In this document: one piece after another, positions 24,301 to 36,115 of the stretch
Position numbering within the stretch: the stretch's first letter is position 1
How the letters are laid out: each line of letters opens with the position of its first letter
Origin: Symbiodinium sp. CCMP2592
Lineage: Eukaryota; Sar; Dinophyceae; Suessiales; Symbiodiniaceae
Length of the DNA: 64,000 nt
Direction: 5' to 3'
Assembly (NCBI GenBank): GCA_905221615.1
Contig: CAJNDT010003868.1
Span: 414,001-478,000 of the forward strand
Position numbers and translations under genes: made by a program
Notes under the pieces: generated by a model
Told to the model about the DNA's origin: nothing
The model's database searches: none
The model's input: the letters and a program-made list of their open reading frames with translations, nothing else

Positions 24301-26268
24301 TGCTTTGCTCGGCATTTGCGGGGCACGGGCTGGGGGCTCTTGCTGGTCCTTGGTTTTGTCGGGTTGCTGATGCTGCTGCGGCTGCTCTGCTTTGCTGGGC
24401 ATCTGCGGGGCCTTGGAAGGGGCCATCTTGGGGCTTGGGGTAACAGCCTGGGTGTCTTGGAGTTCTGAGCCTTCAAGTGGTGCATGCTTCGTGCTCGGGG
24501 TTATCTTGGGGCTTGGGGTAGCAGCCTGGGTGTCTTGGATTCCTGAGCCTGGTGCATGCTTCGTGCTCGCGGTTCCAGGTGAACCAACGGATTGGCTGGC
24601 AGGGGGTTCCGGCGAGCCTGTTTGCGAACCTGTTTGTGAGGAATGCCATGATGCCCGGGACCGAAAACTTGGCTCTTCCTGTTTTCTGCAACAGCAGAGT
24701 GCCTAGACACGTAAACATGAAAGTCATCAGCAAGTTTGCTGCCCGAACAAACAGCTCCTCCTTGGGCTTCCACCCGGCAAGCTTGAGTTGCTCCTCAGAA
24801 AGAGCTTTGTAGATCGCAAACTAGAGAAACAAATTATTCCGTCAGGTCACCATCACAGCTGCTCGTTTAGCTATGAGATCCGAGCATTCGGGATCAGCCT
24901 CCATGGCTCTGCCAGGAGGACTTCTGGTGTGGCTGGAGCCCAAAACAATCCTGGAGTCGGCGATCAGAAAGTGCATCTGAGAGCAGCTGGGCTGCTTTGG
25001 GGCCGTCCCGCGTAATCCCGCTACAATCCCGCGTATTCCCGCTACAATCCCGCGTATTCCCGCCGCCGGTTTGTCAGCCCAAACTCAAGCAAAACCCCTA
25101 ATTTCGCGATAAATGCTTGCAAAAGTGATTGGAACCTGAAGAAAAGCTCTATGGGATTGCAAAAGCCTGCTTGCACCTCACTTGGTAAGACCCCAGGACC
25201 TTCGGTTGCTATTCGGGCTGCCCACCCTCTCAAGTTTATGCAAATCATGAAGAAGAGGCCTCAGAAATAGCCGGTTAGACAAAAGGGTTTAGGGTTTAGG
25301 CTATATATAATATATATTAAGTGGTAGTAGCTCCACTTAGCCAGGCCAGATGTGTTTTGGTATTTTACTTAAACAACACAAAAAAGAGTGGCTCCAATTT
25401 TGTCTCAAACTCGGTTTGAGACAAAATTGGAGCCCCTCTTTTTTCTGTTGTTTGTAAAATAGTATATCTTTATGTCGCTTAGGGAGACAGAGGTAGGGCT
25501 TCACAGCACAAGCGGGGAGATTACGTATCATTTCAACGGGTGCCTCCTAGATCCCAGGAAACACCTATTATTTTGGGAAGAGAGCGAATGGGCCAGACCC
25601 CAAAACATGAACCCTGCAACACCAGCCAGAAAGTTGCCCACCCCAATCCATAACCACAGCAAGCCCTCTAAACCCCAAACTGGCAGAGGATGGTGCCTCT
25701 CCTCGGCATCGTCGACGTGGCAGTAGGGTACTAGTTGTGAAAGAGTACCACTGGAATTCTGGTCTGGCGAACAATTCCTTAAATCATAGAAACATAAACG
25801 GGTGCAGCTAGCAACACAAGTAATAGTACCAGCAGGAGTAGCAGCCGTAAGAAGCAGCAAAAGCAGTATCAGCATCAGCAGCGGCAGCAGGAGTAGAAGT
25901 AGGAGTGGGGGTGGTAGTATTAGTGTTAGTAGCAGCAGCAGCAGAAGTACCACTACTGTAATTAGGGCTAGGGCTACGGGTTTAGGGATTAGGGTTAGGG
26001 GCTCGAATCAAAGCACAGGGCCATGTCGCTAGCGATTGTTTTGTTATTCATATGAAGGCAACCTCACTCAGCCTTGAAGTGCAAGGATCCCCACGACGAC
26101 TCAAACCACAGTCGGCTATCGTAAATAACACAAACAAAGGAGAAGCCAGGCAACCCGACAACCCTATGCCCTAATCTAAGAGTAACCGAAACCCAGCAAC
26201 AGAATCGAGGCAGCTCCACTTACTTCGGCGAGGCCGTGCTGCAGATAGCCGTGGAAGGTCGGCGGCAT
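21340..26268 (-). CDS. Multi-exon protein with basic C-terminus, dinoflagellate-type family
   Basis: Exons with consistent phases: 26268-26224 (ATG, MPPTFHGYLQHGLAE, donor GTAAGT), 24820-24717, 24685-23969, 23932-23761, 23720 to about 23650. Then come an exon ending at 23550 (KSEYCDEWMYWVAVK), 23503-23309, one starting at 22379, one starting at 22082, one ending at 21672, and the last at 21471-21340 (ends KPAKRAKK, TAA). Exon 3 is Ser/Pro/Gln-rich, with a repeated QDTQA(A/V)TPSPK motif. It ends in DGTYKVPMEIINTHKN, and exon 4 has EYEFLTEQEMEDKGWSE. Both motifs recall a large protein family in Symbiodinium-type genomes (memory, unverified). Function is unknown. Three splice junctions (near 23650, 22165 and 21990) are unresolved and may use GA or GC donors. 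The tail from residue KVKAKPKSK onward is lysine-rich, then acidic, then basic. Confidence 0.6.
23969..24685 (-). CDS. Ser/Pro/Gln-rich exon of the second minus-strand gene
   Basis: Carries 239 codons between acceptor TTGCAG and donor AT|GTAGAC. It contains two copies of a STKHAP...QDTQA.TPSPK block, showing an internal duplication. Two PQMPSKA(E/K) blocks with poly-Gln follow, then a charged EEEYEEPAKATPPP stretch and the folded-looking segment TLMKRLARICTPKADGTYKV. Joins upstream across 31 bp and downstream across 36 bp. Confidence 0.6.
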
Positions 26269-26357
26269 CGTACCTGTGGATCCCCGGCGGGCAAAGCTTT
26301 ATTTTGAGAGAGCAAGCGTGAGAACCACTGGTTGTCATGAGCACACAGCAGCAAGCA

Positions 26358-26541
26358 TCAACAATGATTTGTCAGTCGTCTTTCCTGTGTGACATCTGCA
26401 CTCTGTGCCACGATCATGCTTCCTCTATGAGGCAGTGTGTTGCACCCACAATTGCAAGATGTTGTCGGGACATACATGCACTCTTTCACTTGAAACTGTC
26501 CGACCAAGCTCACACTCGTCCCCTCGGAAGCTAACTCGTGG
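26358..26541 (-). other. Unassigned open segment behind a strong acceptor
   Basis: TGCCTGCTCTCTTTAG on the minus strand precedes two open frames (HHELASEGTSVSLVG..., or RVSFRGDECELGRTVSSER). Lies between the two large minus-strand genes; could be an extra exon of either or UTR. Confidence 0.25.
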
Positions 26542-26577
26542 TGTCTAAAGAGAGCAGGCATCAGAACTCGCGAACAA

Positions 26578-26646
26578 AAGCCCAAGCCATAGGCGACTCA
26601 GGATCTTTCAAAAGCCCAAGCCATAGGCGACTCAGGATCTTTCAGG
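26578..26646 (+). repeat. Exact tandem duplication of about 33 bp
   Basis: AAGCCCAAGCCATAGGCGAC plus TCAGGATCTTTCA occurs twice in a row, directly after the stop codon of the lysine-rich gene (probable 3' UTR). Confidence 0.95.
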
Positions 26647-27550
26647 ACTGCTCGTACGGCAGCTCAGCAACCACAGCCTCGGGTGGGTGGGGTGTAGTTG
26701 ATTTCTAGATATGCCACAGCACCAGCACAACCACGACCTGTTCAATGCAACCGAAGGACCCTTCGGCCGTGCCAGACATTGTCACCGTCTCCAAAGATAT
26801 CCTGGGCGGAGGAGCAGTTGTGCTTAATTGCTGTCTTACCGAAGGGACAGTGCTCTCGTTTCAGTCGGGGCACTTCTGTGGTCAGCACAGAACCGTGCCA
26901 AAGCACGATCAGTGTCAAAGTGAATGAGGATAACCTGAGTGGAGCTACTGATTAAATAGTCGCCATCGTGTTTTGTGGGGTGCCCGAATGAGTGTAGGGA
27001 CTTCTGTTGCCAAGACACTTCGGCCAGGACGATGCGTGCATGCTTCTTGGCATACTCAGACAAGATAGCCTCATGGAGAGACTCGTAGGGTAAGGCTTAT
27101 AGATAGGGTTTAGGGTTCAGGGCTTAGGGATGTGGGTTTAGGGTTTAGGGTTGCGTGACAATTGTAGTCGGGGCTCCCTGGTTTCCAGGGTCTTCCAGCC
27201 ATTCCATAGCACAGGCATGGGCGATGGAAGTGTAGTTGTCAAGCTCGGCTTCCAAGAGTTGAGGGCGGCACAGGCTGTAGAAGGGGTACTGCACAGGCAG
27301 ATCGTTTACGATGGACACTCGAACCCCGGGCTGAAGCTACCTTCAAGCTTGGCTGGTTGTAGCATCGACAAAAGTTTAGGGGGTGAGGAGGTTTCTGGTT
27401 TGGGCAACACTACAAGACATACCTATACACCCTAAGGTTTAAAGCCCCTGAAGCCGAAATCAATGACCTTACAACCTATGCTCTACTACTGTTTGTGCAC
27501 CCCATGAACAACAACAACTACAACTACAACTACAACTACTACTACTAAGT

Positions 27551-27636
<86 letters not shown>

Positions 27637-30600
27637 CTACTACAACTACAATATCATACTGCGATAGCTGCTACTACAACGACGACTACCAATACCGGAT
27701 CTTGAAGTGCAGCAACTCCTCCAACACTGATATGTTGCAAAACCGCTTTCTACTGGCAGTGGTCGTGGTGGTGGTGATGGTGGTGGTGGTGGTGGTGGTG
27801 GTGGTGGTGGTGGTGGTGCTGGCGGTGGCGGTGGTGGTGGTGGTGGTGGTGGTGGTGGTGGTGGTGGTGGTGGCTTGTATTGTTGTCGGCAACACACGGC
27901 ATCCCCAGCAGCCAGGAGCAGTCCTCCAAAGCCGAAGGCTTGCAAACTTTGTGGGCGATGTTCTTGTCGAAGCTCGTTTTAATCACCTGCCAAATCGAGC
28001 GACTGGGCTCGTTCGGAGGTTGCCATCGCCTGGCAAACGTGAGCCGATCTTCGTGGGCTTGCTGGCCCTTGCCTTTCCCTTTGCCCTTGCCTTTCTTCGC
28101 CGGCTCAGCATCCTTTTTCGGCTTCTTGCATTTACCCGCTTCCTCGCAATCCTCGGCATCCTCCACTGACTGCTTTCCTCGCTTTTTGGGCTTATCGGCG
28201 GGTGGCGGCGAGGTCTTCATTGCATCCTTGTCGGCCTTGGAGGGTCTGCCTTTTTTCTTTGGAACCGGAGCCTCGGCAATATCGGCATCGGGTCGCTTCT
28301 TGCTCTCCTTGTCCTCGTCAGCCTCGCCACTCGCCGGCTTGGCTGTCGCTTTCGCCTTGGCTTTCGCCTTTCCTTTCGGCTGTGCTTTCGCTTTCGCCTT
28401 TCCTTTCGGCTGTGCTTTCGCCTTTGCTTTCGCCTTTCCTTTCGGCTGTGCTTTCGCCTTTCCTTTCGCCTTTGCTTTGCCCTTCGGCTTGGGCGGTGCG
28501 AGCTCACCCTTAAGCTCCGTTTGTGCCTGCCTCGACGTGATTTCCTGGTCGAGTGTACAAACTGACAATCTATGCGAGCTGATGACAAAAACTGAGGCTA
28601 CACTATTCTTAGGTTCTTATCTCAAGAAATTGTTTTACGGGTTGGTGATATGCAATTATGGGATTTGAAACTTCAGAGGCCTTAAAACTACTTTCAGGGT
28701 TTAGGGTTTAGGGCTAGGGTTTCGGCGCTGACACGTGGGGGTGTAGGGTTTAGGGTTTAGGTGAAGCTTTAGCTGGATTTTTGTAATTTGGGCATAAGAT
28801 AGAAGGTCGAAGCCACCTTGCACTCCAGAAGATCAGGCGACCCGACTTCGCTGGGCACGGTGGCGGCCTTCCTGGAGCCTCCTGTCTTAGGGGAATCCTT
28901 GGCGAGGTCTGGAACATCCTTCAAAGGTTCGGGGCTTCTTGCTTCAGCGGAGTCAACGGCGGGAGCTGCAGGTGCATCTGTTGCAACATCCAGGGCCTCA
29001 TTCGAGATCGGGGCAGCTAGGGCTACGGCATCATTCGGGGTCTCGGTGGCTCGGGTATTGATCGGGATATCCTTGGCTAGGGGATCGCTCGTGGTCTGCA
29101 CGGCTTCGGCATCACTCGGGGTCTCGGCGGGGGCACTGGCCTCATCCGAGGCAATGGCCCCGTGTGCATGCTCGCTCTCCGGCAAGCGGCTGGCTGCATT
29201 CAGTCTCTGCAAACCCGGCTTTGCATCTGCGATGTCCTGCAGCTCCTGTGGGGCTGGGTCTGCCTGTGCATCGAAACTTTCATCAGGATGCCGATTCCAC
29301 TCTATCGTCTGCTGCGTGTCCATATGAGCAACACCTAAGCTGATTGAATATTGCCTGTGCTTGGGTCTTTATGAACCATGAGTCATGATAAGAGAACTCT
29401 GCAACTGAGGCACTGTTCCATCGCTGCACAGTCAGCTGGCCGTTCAAGGCAGCTCTGCGATGGGCCAGTCTTTGACTCGGCTGCTTGGCATAATTCGCTG
29501 GGCAAATCATAGATCGATTTGAAAGACAACAACATCAATGCACATGTGTGCTCCTATAGACACTCTGATGTATTACGACAAGATGCTCAATCTCAGCCAG
29601 CTGTTTCAGCAAGTCGACTTGGGGGTTCGAGGAGCTGCTTGGCTCGTTATGCGTAGCTTGCAGGTTGAAGGGCTCGGGCAATCCATTCTCATTCAAGTCA
29701 TAAGCAACAGTGCCCACATAAGCAGATGCAGGCTCGGGTGAGTTGACACCCAAGTCCTCAGCCAGATAAGGATCAACCGGCTGCAGCCGATCCTCATCTT
29801 CATCCGGCTCGGTCATCGCATCTTCGTCTTCATCCTCCTGAACATAAAACCCAACCTCAGAATACCCTCTACTCTAGACCCTGAAACCCTATGCGTGAAG
29901 CCCTCCCGGTCCCTATCGATATCTCGTTCAGCTCCTCACCCTTCTCCAGAACACAAAACTCCTAAAGAATAGTACACCCCTAACCCCTTAATGAACTTGC
30001 TTAACTGTTGCACCCGAAATGATCGCGAAACCAAAGCCGTATGCGTGAACATTCTGTGCCTCGAGCTTGTCCTGTCTAGCTAATAATTTCTGTCTTCATT
30101 AATAACCGAATCCCAAGCCCTCCCCAACCCCCAACCCTAAACCCTTTACCTAAACCTAAACACTAGAAAACCCTGTCACTTTATTTGCTGCAGAAATCCA
30201 GTCCAGAACCTGACCCCCTCACCCCACAAACTTCTTCATCAAAGAATCCGAATCCCAAGCCCTGCCCAACCCCCGACCCTAAAACCCTTGACCTAAACCC
30301 AAGCACTAGAATCCCTTTCATATTCTCTGCGGAAACCCAGCACCTGACTTCCTCATCCCACCTACCAAACCCAAACCTGTGCCTCTACATCAGCTTCTGC
30401 ATCATCGTCCGAAGCTTCCTCTTCATCCGGAACCAAGTTTTTCTTAATTCGGGGCTTAGGCGGCCAATACTTCGTGAGCTCGTCGAACAGTGCTCGGAGG
30501 CGATTGTCCTGAGAAGTGATAAGTCGACTTTGGTTCGGGTCTAATGCACCATACAAAGCTTCATTCAGTGCTGTACAATGCAGAAAAGAATCCTTGCGGG

Positions 30601-31097
30601 TGCTGCCATCATGCCGGCGGTTCATAAAGGTAAGGAACATCTTCAGCGAATGGCTCTCACAGTGAACAAGGCCCGATTTGGGGGTCACTTCAATCTCCTC
30701 GTAGAACTTCTGAACCTAGAAAGTTCAGGGGTTATGAGGGTGCTGCAATGTTCCACGGCAATACTTCACCCGAATCAGCAAAGAACAAGCCCGATGTGTG
30801 CACCCAAGCAGCCTCGGGCTTCACGTCGTCGACTGGAACTGTCTTGCTCGGCGGCGAGTCGGGACAGTAAATATTGATCAAATGAAGAATAACCTTCCAG
30901 TTTTCCTTCAAGCTGTTGAACCCTATCAGACCAACCTTGGTAGGGTCCTTCCACTGAAGCAAACACTTCCTCTTCCTCGATCCCTTTCTCACATCCTTCT
31001 CATTCTCCCAGGCCTGTGCTAACCCCGAAAGATCAGCAACCCTCCTCCTCCTACTTCTCTTCGGAGGCGGCGTCGTCGGCACGTGGTTGTCAGCCAT
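26642..31097 (-). CDS. Lysine/alanine-rich, probably nuclear protein, ten exons (901 aa model)
   Basis: Model exons: 31097-30765, 30715-30377, 29837-29564, 29497-29335, 29276-28817, 28544-27948, 27330-27160, 27081-26840, 26801-26738, 26704-26642. Phases agree at every join, total 2706 nt including TGA. The start ATG (MADNHV) has an in-frame TGA three codons upstream. The N-terminus is basic (PPPKRSRRRR). Exon 2 is followed by a DEEEASDDDAE-type acidic run, exon 3 is acidic, exon 5 is Ala/Pro/Glu-rich, and exon 6 contains repeated (P)KGKAKAKAK blocks (about residues 540-590) that suggest nucleic-acid binding. Exons 7-10 are less biased and contain DLPVQYPFYSLC and LSEYAKKHARIV. Several introns are 33-66 bp; that between exons 6 and 7 is full of CAC and TAG microsatellite. 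I recall similar proteins in dinoflagellates, but no function is known to me. The exon 5 acceptor is weak. Confidence 0.65.
27488..27640 (+). repeat. (ACT)n / (CAACTA)n microsatellite
   Basis: Mostly (CTA)n, beginning with CAACTA units. Lies inside the intron between exons 6 and 7 of the lysine-rich gene. Confidence 0.97.
27763..27875 (+). repeat. (GTG)n microsatellite
   Basis: Near-perfect GTG repeat in the same intron, (CAC)n on the gene strand. It produces poly-His, poly-Pro, poly-Thr or poly-Val ORFs that are not genes. Confidence 0.97.
27948..28544 (-). CDS. KGKAKA-repeat exon of the lysine-rich protein
   Basis: About 199 codons. The first third is a tandem run of KGKAKAKAKAQP-type blocks; then comes an acidic/basic region with further K-rich clusters, then RLTFARRWQPPNEPSRSIW near the end. 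Acceptor GACCAG|GAAATC, donor CACAAA|GTTTGC. The open frame continues past the donor into a poly-His run encoded by (CAC)n, which is intron microsatellite and not protein. Confidence 0.65.
30765..31097 (-). CDS. First exon of the lysine-rich protein
   Basis: Carries 111 codons from an ATG preceded in frame by TGA (TGACACGTCATGG). It has a basic nuclear-localisation-like cluster at residues 12-19. It ends at donor GAA|GTATTG and joins in phase 0 across a 49-bp intron to VQKFYEEIE at 30715. Confidence 0.7.
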
Positions 31098-31399
31098 GAC
31101 GTGTCAGTCCTACTTGAGACTGCTTCAGCAGAAAAAGCCTGCCGAGGTTGCATCTGCTTCATGCACAATTGCAATAATGCGACTCCCAAAACCCTTCAGC
31201 CCTAAGCCCTGTGCCTATAAAACATCTATTAACTTAGCCCGTAAGTTTTAGAACCTCAGCGAATGTAACGAGCTACTAAAATCTCAATCCCAAGCCCCCC
31301 TAAACCTCGGAACTCAAACCCTGCATAAGAGCACAGAGGGGCGGCTGCATGCGGGGCACTAGCTGATCTTGCCCTCGCCGAGCCACCTGTCCGGAGAAC

Positions 31400-31590
31400 A
31401 AACAAAGGAAATATTCTATGCCTAGAAGAAAGGCCTTGTGGAATCCAGTGTGCAACAATCCAGCATCGTGAACCTCACGAGAATCAAAAAAGTTCTCATG
31501 GATCTAGCTGAAGCCGTGATGGGGCACCAACCAATGGCATCGCGGATCCAAGTGCTTCTGGCACCACATAGCAGCCCACCTGGGCGACGA
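31400..31590 (-). pseudogene. Coding-like patch with an in-frame TAG
   Basis: After acceptor CGCCCAG the minus strand reads WAAMWCQKHLDPRCHWLVPH, then a TAG about three codons later, then IHENFFDSREVHDAGLLHT and FHKAFLL in the same frame. Both halves look like protein. Either this is a decayed gene fragment, or an exon boundary near the TAG is missed. It lies between two genes on the same strand. Confidence 0.35.
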
Positions 31591-31656
31591 TGATTAGGAA
31601 AACCAACCCGAAAGAACCCATCAACCCACAGTGTCCCGGGATTCTGCATGCTCAGT

Positions 31657-32693
31657 TCACCGCCCTTCTAAATGCACATGGGAGGACACCGCCGCCACAT
31701 CGCTAGGAGCCTGTCCCCAGAAAGAGTCCAGGCAAACTGCCACCATAAGACAGCTCGAAGAAATAATTGATTGGAAACGGATCTTTTTATCCAGGCAGCC
31801 ATTCTTGGAATCCACAGCCGGGCACAGCACAGCTAGAACATTTCTGGCTGATCGGATACTAGCAGCTCCTACATGATCCTATTGTGTTGTAGCTCGGTTT
31901 GCAGTTGTCATACGACACGATCCTGATCAGCACAAAAGCCTTTCCCTAGCCCTCAGCTTCAGAATTCTTCACCTTGTCCGGTGTCTGCACTTCTCCACTG
32001 ATTCCTGAGTCTAGTGGCCATCTCAAGATTGAAACGTAGCCCACAATCGAAATACCCAAACCCGTATGGAAGCCCAGGGTCTGACCGCTGCTTGGGCTTC
32101 CCAAAATTTCTTGGCCAACTCTCGCACCGAACCACCCCTGCGGTAGTTTTCACAGATCACGGACACCTCCTCGCTCGTGAGAATGTCCTCAACAGCATTG
32201 GGTTAGTCATGAGCAACAGTGTTGTCTAGTGCATGGAAGCGGCATGCGGGGTGGCTTTCTCGGGCCAAAGGACACACTGCACCTGGTGGAACCAGGGCAA
32301 GGGCATCTCGTGAAGTCCTAAGCCACAAGGGAAGCAGAATGAATCTGAACAGGATCATGGTTTTATGCATTCGGAAATGAACTTGATTTGTGGCTGGGTC
32401 CTGCTGACTTCAACTCATCGAATGCTTCCAACGGCAATGGAAGCTCCGACATGAGCTCAGAAAATCTTCTTTCAAACTTGAGCCCAAACTCTAATTGATC
32501 GTTCAAACCTCGAGCTCAACCCAGCAGCACCAAGCACAGTGCTTCAATGCACAACTCAATGCAAAATGGCGGGGGTCGCACCTCTCGACGATGTCCAAGA
32601 GCCGTCAAGGCTCGGATTGTGATCATGAAACAGCTGCAAACACGGATTTGTACAAATCAGCCTCCGAATATACACTCCCGCCGTTGCCTGCAT
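31657..32693 (-). CDS. Small six-exon gene (211 aa model), function unknown
   Basis: Exons: 32693-32582, 32508-32383, 32317-32283, 32187-32086, 32021-31973, 31868-31657. All have GT-AG boundaries and matching phases; 636 nt including TGA. Introns are 73, 65, 95, 64 and 104 bp, and the third has CTAAC upstream of its acceptor. Landmarks are LFHDHNPSLDGSW, FERRFSELMSELPLPLEAF, LHEMPLPWFHQ, ILTSEEVSVICENYRRGG, MATRLRNQWRSADTGQ and VLCPAVDSKNGCLDKK. Codon third positions are mixed. No domain recognised. The frame stays open above the chosen ATG, so the true start may lie upstream. The 5' side runs into a (TA)n/(TACA)n tract. Confidence 0.5.
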
Positions 32694-33102
32694 AAACCCG
32701 CCTGAGCTCAAGCAGAAACCCCTTTGGCCGGATGCGGCCGAAATTCTGGACACAAGGGTTTTACAGGTATATACATATATATATATATATGTACACATCC
32801 GTACATGTTTACATACGTGCATACATTCATACATCCGCATGTACATGTACATGTACATATACATATTGGTACCATAGAACCGTATGTCCTAGGCCCCCTG
32901 TAGTTCCTCTCGAACTTCACTCCCACGAAACTTAGTTTTCAGGTCCGGGTTCTTCTAGGATGCCCAGTAGTACCCTTATTCCCTTTTTGTAGTCTTGGGT
33001 TCCTTATAAAGTTACCCAATACCAAAAAGAGAGGCCTTTTTATTCTTAGGTTACTGGGTATCCTAGTCTTCTAGAAGGATGTTCCAACTGCAAGTGATTG
33101 AC

Positions 33103-33216
33103 TACTTGGAGGATCATGGGACTTAGTAAGTGAGGTTATACGTACCCTAAGTGGCGTTATCAGTATAGTTACCTTATTTATAACCCTAGTTACTAAGTCC
33201 CATGATCCTCCAAGTA
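33103..33216 (+). mobile_element. Palindromic element, family A variant (GATCATGGG)
   Basis: TACTTGGAGGATCATGGGAC...GTCCCATGATCCTCCAAGTA. A second copy lies at about 48676-48797. A broken one at about 254-485 has a family G fragment inside. Confidence 0.8.
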
Positions 33217-33219
33217 GGA

Positions 33220-36000
33220 TCATTCTAATAAGAACCACCTACTTATAGCAAACTTACGAAGTTCACCTGGAACCCCGTAACACTAAAACCCCAAGCCCCG
33301 CACTCTAAACTCTAAACCCGCTCTTACGCGCCCAGGCTCCGTGAGATCCAGGTGCTGAACACCAAGGATTCCCCAGTGTCGGACTTCTCGGTGGAGCTCT
33401 CGAGCCATGTTTTGGGGCTTGAGGGTTTAGGGTTTATAGGGCCTATAGGGCTTATGGGGCTTATAGGGTTTATAGGCTTTAGGGTGTAGGGTTTAGGGTT
33501 TGGGGTCAGGGTTGTGTGTTCAGGTTTGGGCGTTTTTGGTCTACACCGGCTCCGGAGGGGTGCTCGCTATATCAACCCCTCAGGCCCCGAAACCCCGAAC
33601 CGTAAACCCAAAACCCCGAAACCCCGAACCTTAAACCCAAAACCCCGAAACCCCGAACCTTAAACACCAAAACCCCGAAACCCCGAACCTTAAGCCCCAA
33701 AACCCCCAAGGCCCTGAAAACAATGAAGCCCTCAATCTCCCCCAAAGGCCCAAAATGGCCCGAAAGCTTCATATAAGGATCCTACTAGTTAGGGTACTAT
33801 ATCAGGGTGGTCATACCCTACCCCTGTTTTTTAGGGTACCTAGTTATATGGTTAGGTTCCTTATATAGCAAAGTAAGGCTCAAAATGGCCCGAACGCCTC
33901 GTGTAATATGGTCTTTAGGCCCCAAAGCCTTAAAATATGAGTCCTTAGCGCCTTAGAGTTATAGATCCCCTTAACGGAACCCTTAAGAATCCCTGTAAGA
34001 TCCCTTTAAATGAGTCCTTAGAGCCTTAGAGTTGTAGATCCCCTTAAAGGAACCCTTAAGAACCCCTTTAAGATCCCTTTAAATGAGTCCTAAGAGCCTT
34101 GGTTCAAAAGCTCGAGCCAGGTTCTCCAGTGAAGCTCGTGATCTGACGGTGAAGATCGAGAAAGACGGGTGGGCCGCTTCAGGTCTTTACGGTCACGCGG
34201 TTCAGGGTTTATAGGGTTTATAGGGTTTAGGCTTTACAGGGTTTAGGGTGTAGGATTTCGGGTCGTGAAACTAGAAACTTTGGGAGAATAACAGGTGCAA
34301 TTGCAGATTCCGGAGAAGATGATGCCGTTGAGCCGGCTTGTCCCACGAAGGTTATTCTCGTTATCGAACTCATGTACAACTACATAACACAGCTTTTCAC
34401 AAAACACAGGCCCCGGAGCGGTTCTGTAGGGATGCCGTATACCACAGAAACGCTACGTTCTACAAAATAGGTTCTTGAGACGGCTGGTCCGAAGTATTAC
34501 CTTCCTAAAAAAGGTAGGTTCTTCAGGGTTAAGGTAGATCTCGCTATAGGCCAAGTTGGCGTCGCCAACGGGATGCGACTAGCACCCAAGGCAGCTCAAA
34601 GGTACTTTGGACCCTGTCACCAGGGTTTAGGGTTTAGGGGTTTAGGGTTTAGGGAAGGGTCCAAGCTCCTTTACTCTCCCAAATATGAACCTACATAACT
34701 ACCATCCTAAACCCAAGTACCTTGTTATCGGGTCCTTTGGGCCCTTGCTTGGAGGGGCAGGGGACTTAGTAAGTAGGTTATAAGTAGGGTTATAATTGGG
34801 GTAACTCTATTTAGGGTACTTATAACTTTACTTATAACCTACTTACTAAGTCCCCTGCCCTTCCAAGTGGGGTTTGGGCAGGTACACCACCATCAACCGG
34901 AAGTTGGACAGAGCCAAGAACTGCAAGGACTGGCATCCTCGGGCTCCTTGATCCCTCTAAGTCTAAGGGGAGTCTGCTAAATGGGGTTCTTTTAAAAGCT
35001 CCCTTACCAAGAGGGTTTATATATCTATATATATATATGCAGATATATATATGCATATATATATATATATGCATACTACGACGACGACGACTACTACTAC
35101 TACCACCACTACTCTAGAATCAGGCCCCCCCAAAGCCACGGGGCCTGATTCCACACTGGCAGGTTTTATGGATGGACTCTCTTTGATCTGTTACGGGCAC
35201 TATAAGGGTTCGGGGTTCAGGGCAGAAGGGTCCACGTACTCATATATACATGGACTAATAAGGGACGCCCTAGAATTAAGCGGCTCTACTTAAAGTACAG
35301 TATATATTTCGAGTTTCTGGGTCGCAGGGCAGGTTTTATAGGGTTTAGCGGGCTCGGGGCTTAAGGGCTGTGGAGTTGAGGGGTAGGGTTTAGGGTAGTT
35401 GAAGCATGTCTGAATTCGGTGCACGATCGCAAGCAGAGCGGAATTTGGGCATGCTATGTCAGTGGCACGCGCGTGTCTTGAGGAAGCGCTCTCGTGGTGA
35501 TAAACAAAGCCCGCCTGATAAACCCCATCAGCCGTAAGAAAAGAAGAACACAATAGTCTAAACCCGAAACTCCGAAGCCCCCCCGACTACCAAACGACTT
35601 CCAAGCAAGCTTACTCAAGCAAGGTTCCTTGAAGACTTTCAGAGAGATGCTCAACGTGAGGTAGAGCATTGGGATCTCTGAGTTACCGTGTATTATAGTG
35701 GTATGCTAACAACCCAAAATGACGGTGGGCATGGCAACACCGACACACAAAGCCGTCATGCCAAAGCAGCCTATACAATTGGATACCATACATTATAGCA
35801 TCCTAATTTAAACCTTTAGAAATAGTAACACCTTCTACATCCCTAAACCCGAAGCCCCAGACCAGAAACCCTAAACCTAAAAACAAAACAATTCTGAATC
35901 ACAAGACTATTCAAGTCGAAGGATGCGTTTACATGCAAGCCGTTTAATGATCTATGAAACAAAAGCCTTGACCCCTTAATCTAAACCTAAACCCACAGCT
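33220..36000. other. Repeat-dominated stretch
   Basis: Three- to four-copy AAACCCAAAACCCCGAAACC module (33590-33700), family G and L-like palindromes, TTTAGGG and TA tracts, and a near-exact 42-bp inverted pair at 35111-35152. No exon supported. Confidence 0.5.
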
Positions 36001-36115
36001 CCAAAGGGTCTTGAGTACCTATAGGGCAGAATGCAGCGTTTCTATATTGGAAATCATTGCTATCATGTGGGTAAGTATCTCCCATACCAGTGCCTCGGAC
36101 CCTTTGGGAACAGTC

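Noticed and set aside
27750-27895. Poly-His, poly-Pro, poly-Thr and poly-Val reading frames
   Set aside because: They are translations of one (GTG)n/(CAC)n microsatellite lying in an intron after the GTTTGC donor at 27947.
35051-35110. Small ORF over (TA)n and (ACG/ACT)n
   Set aside because: Microsatellite translation.
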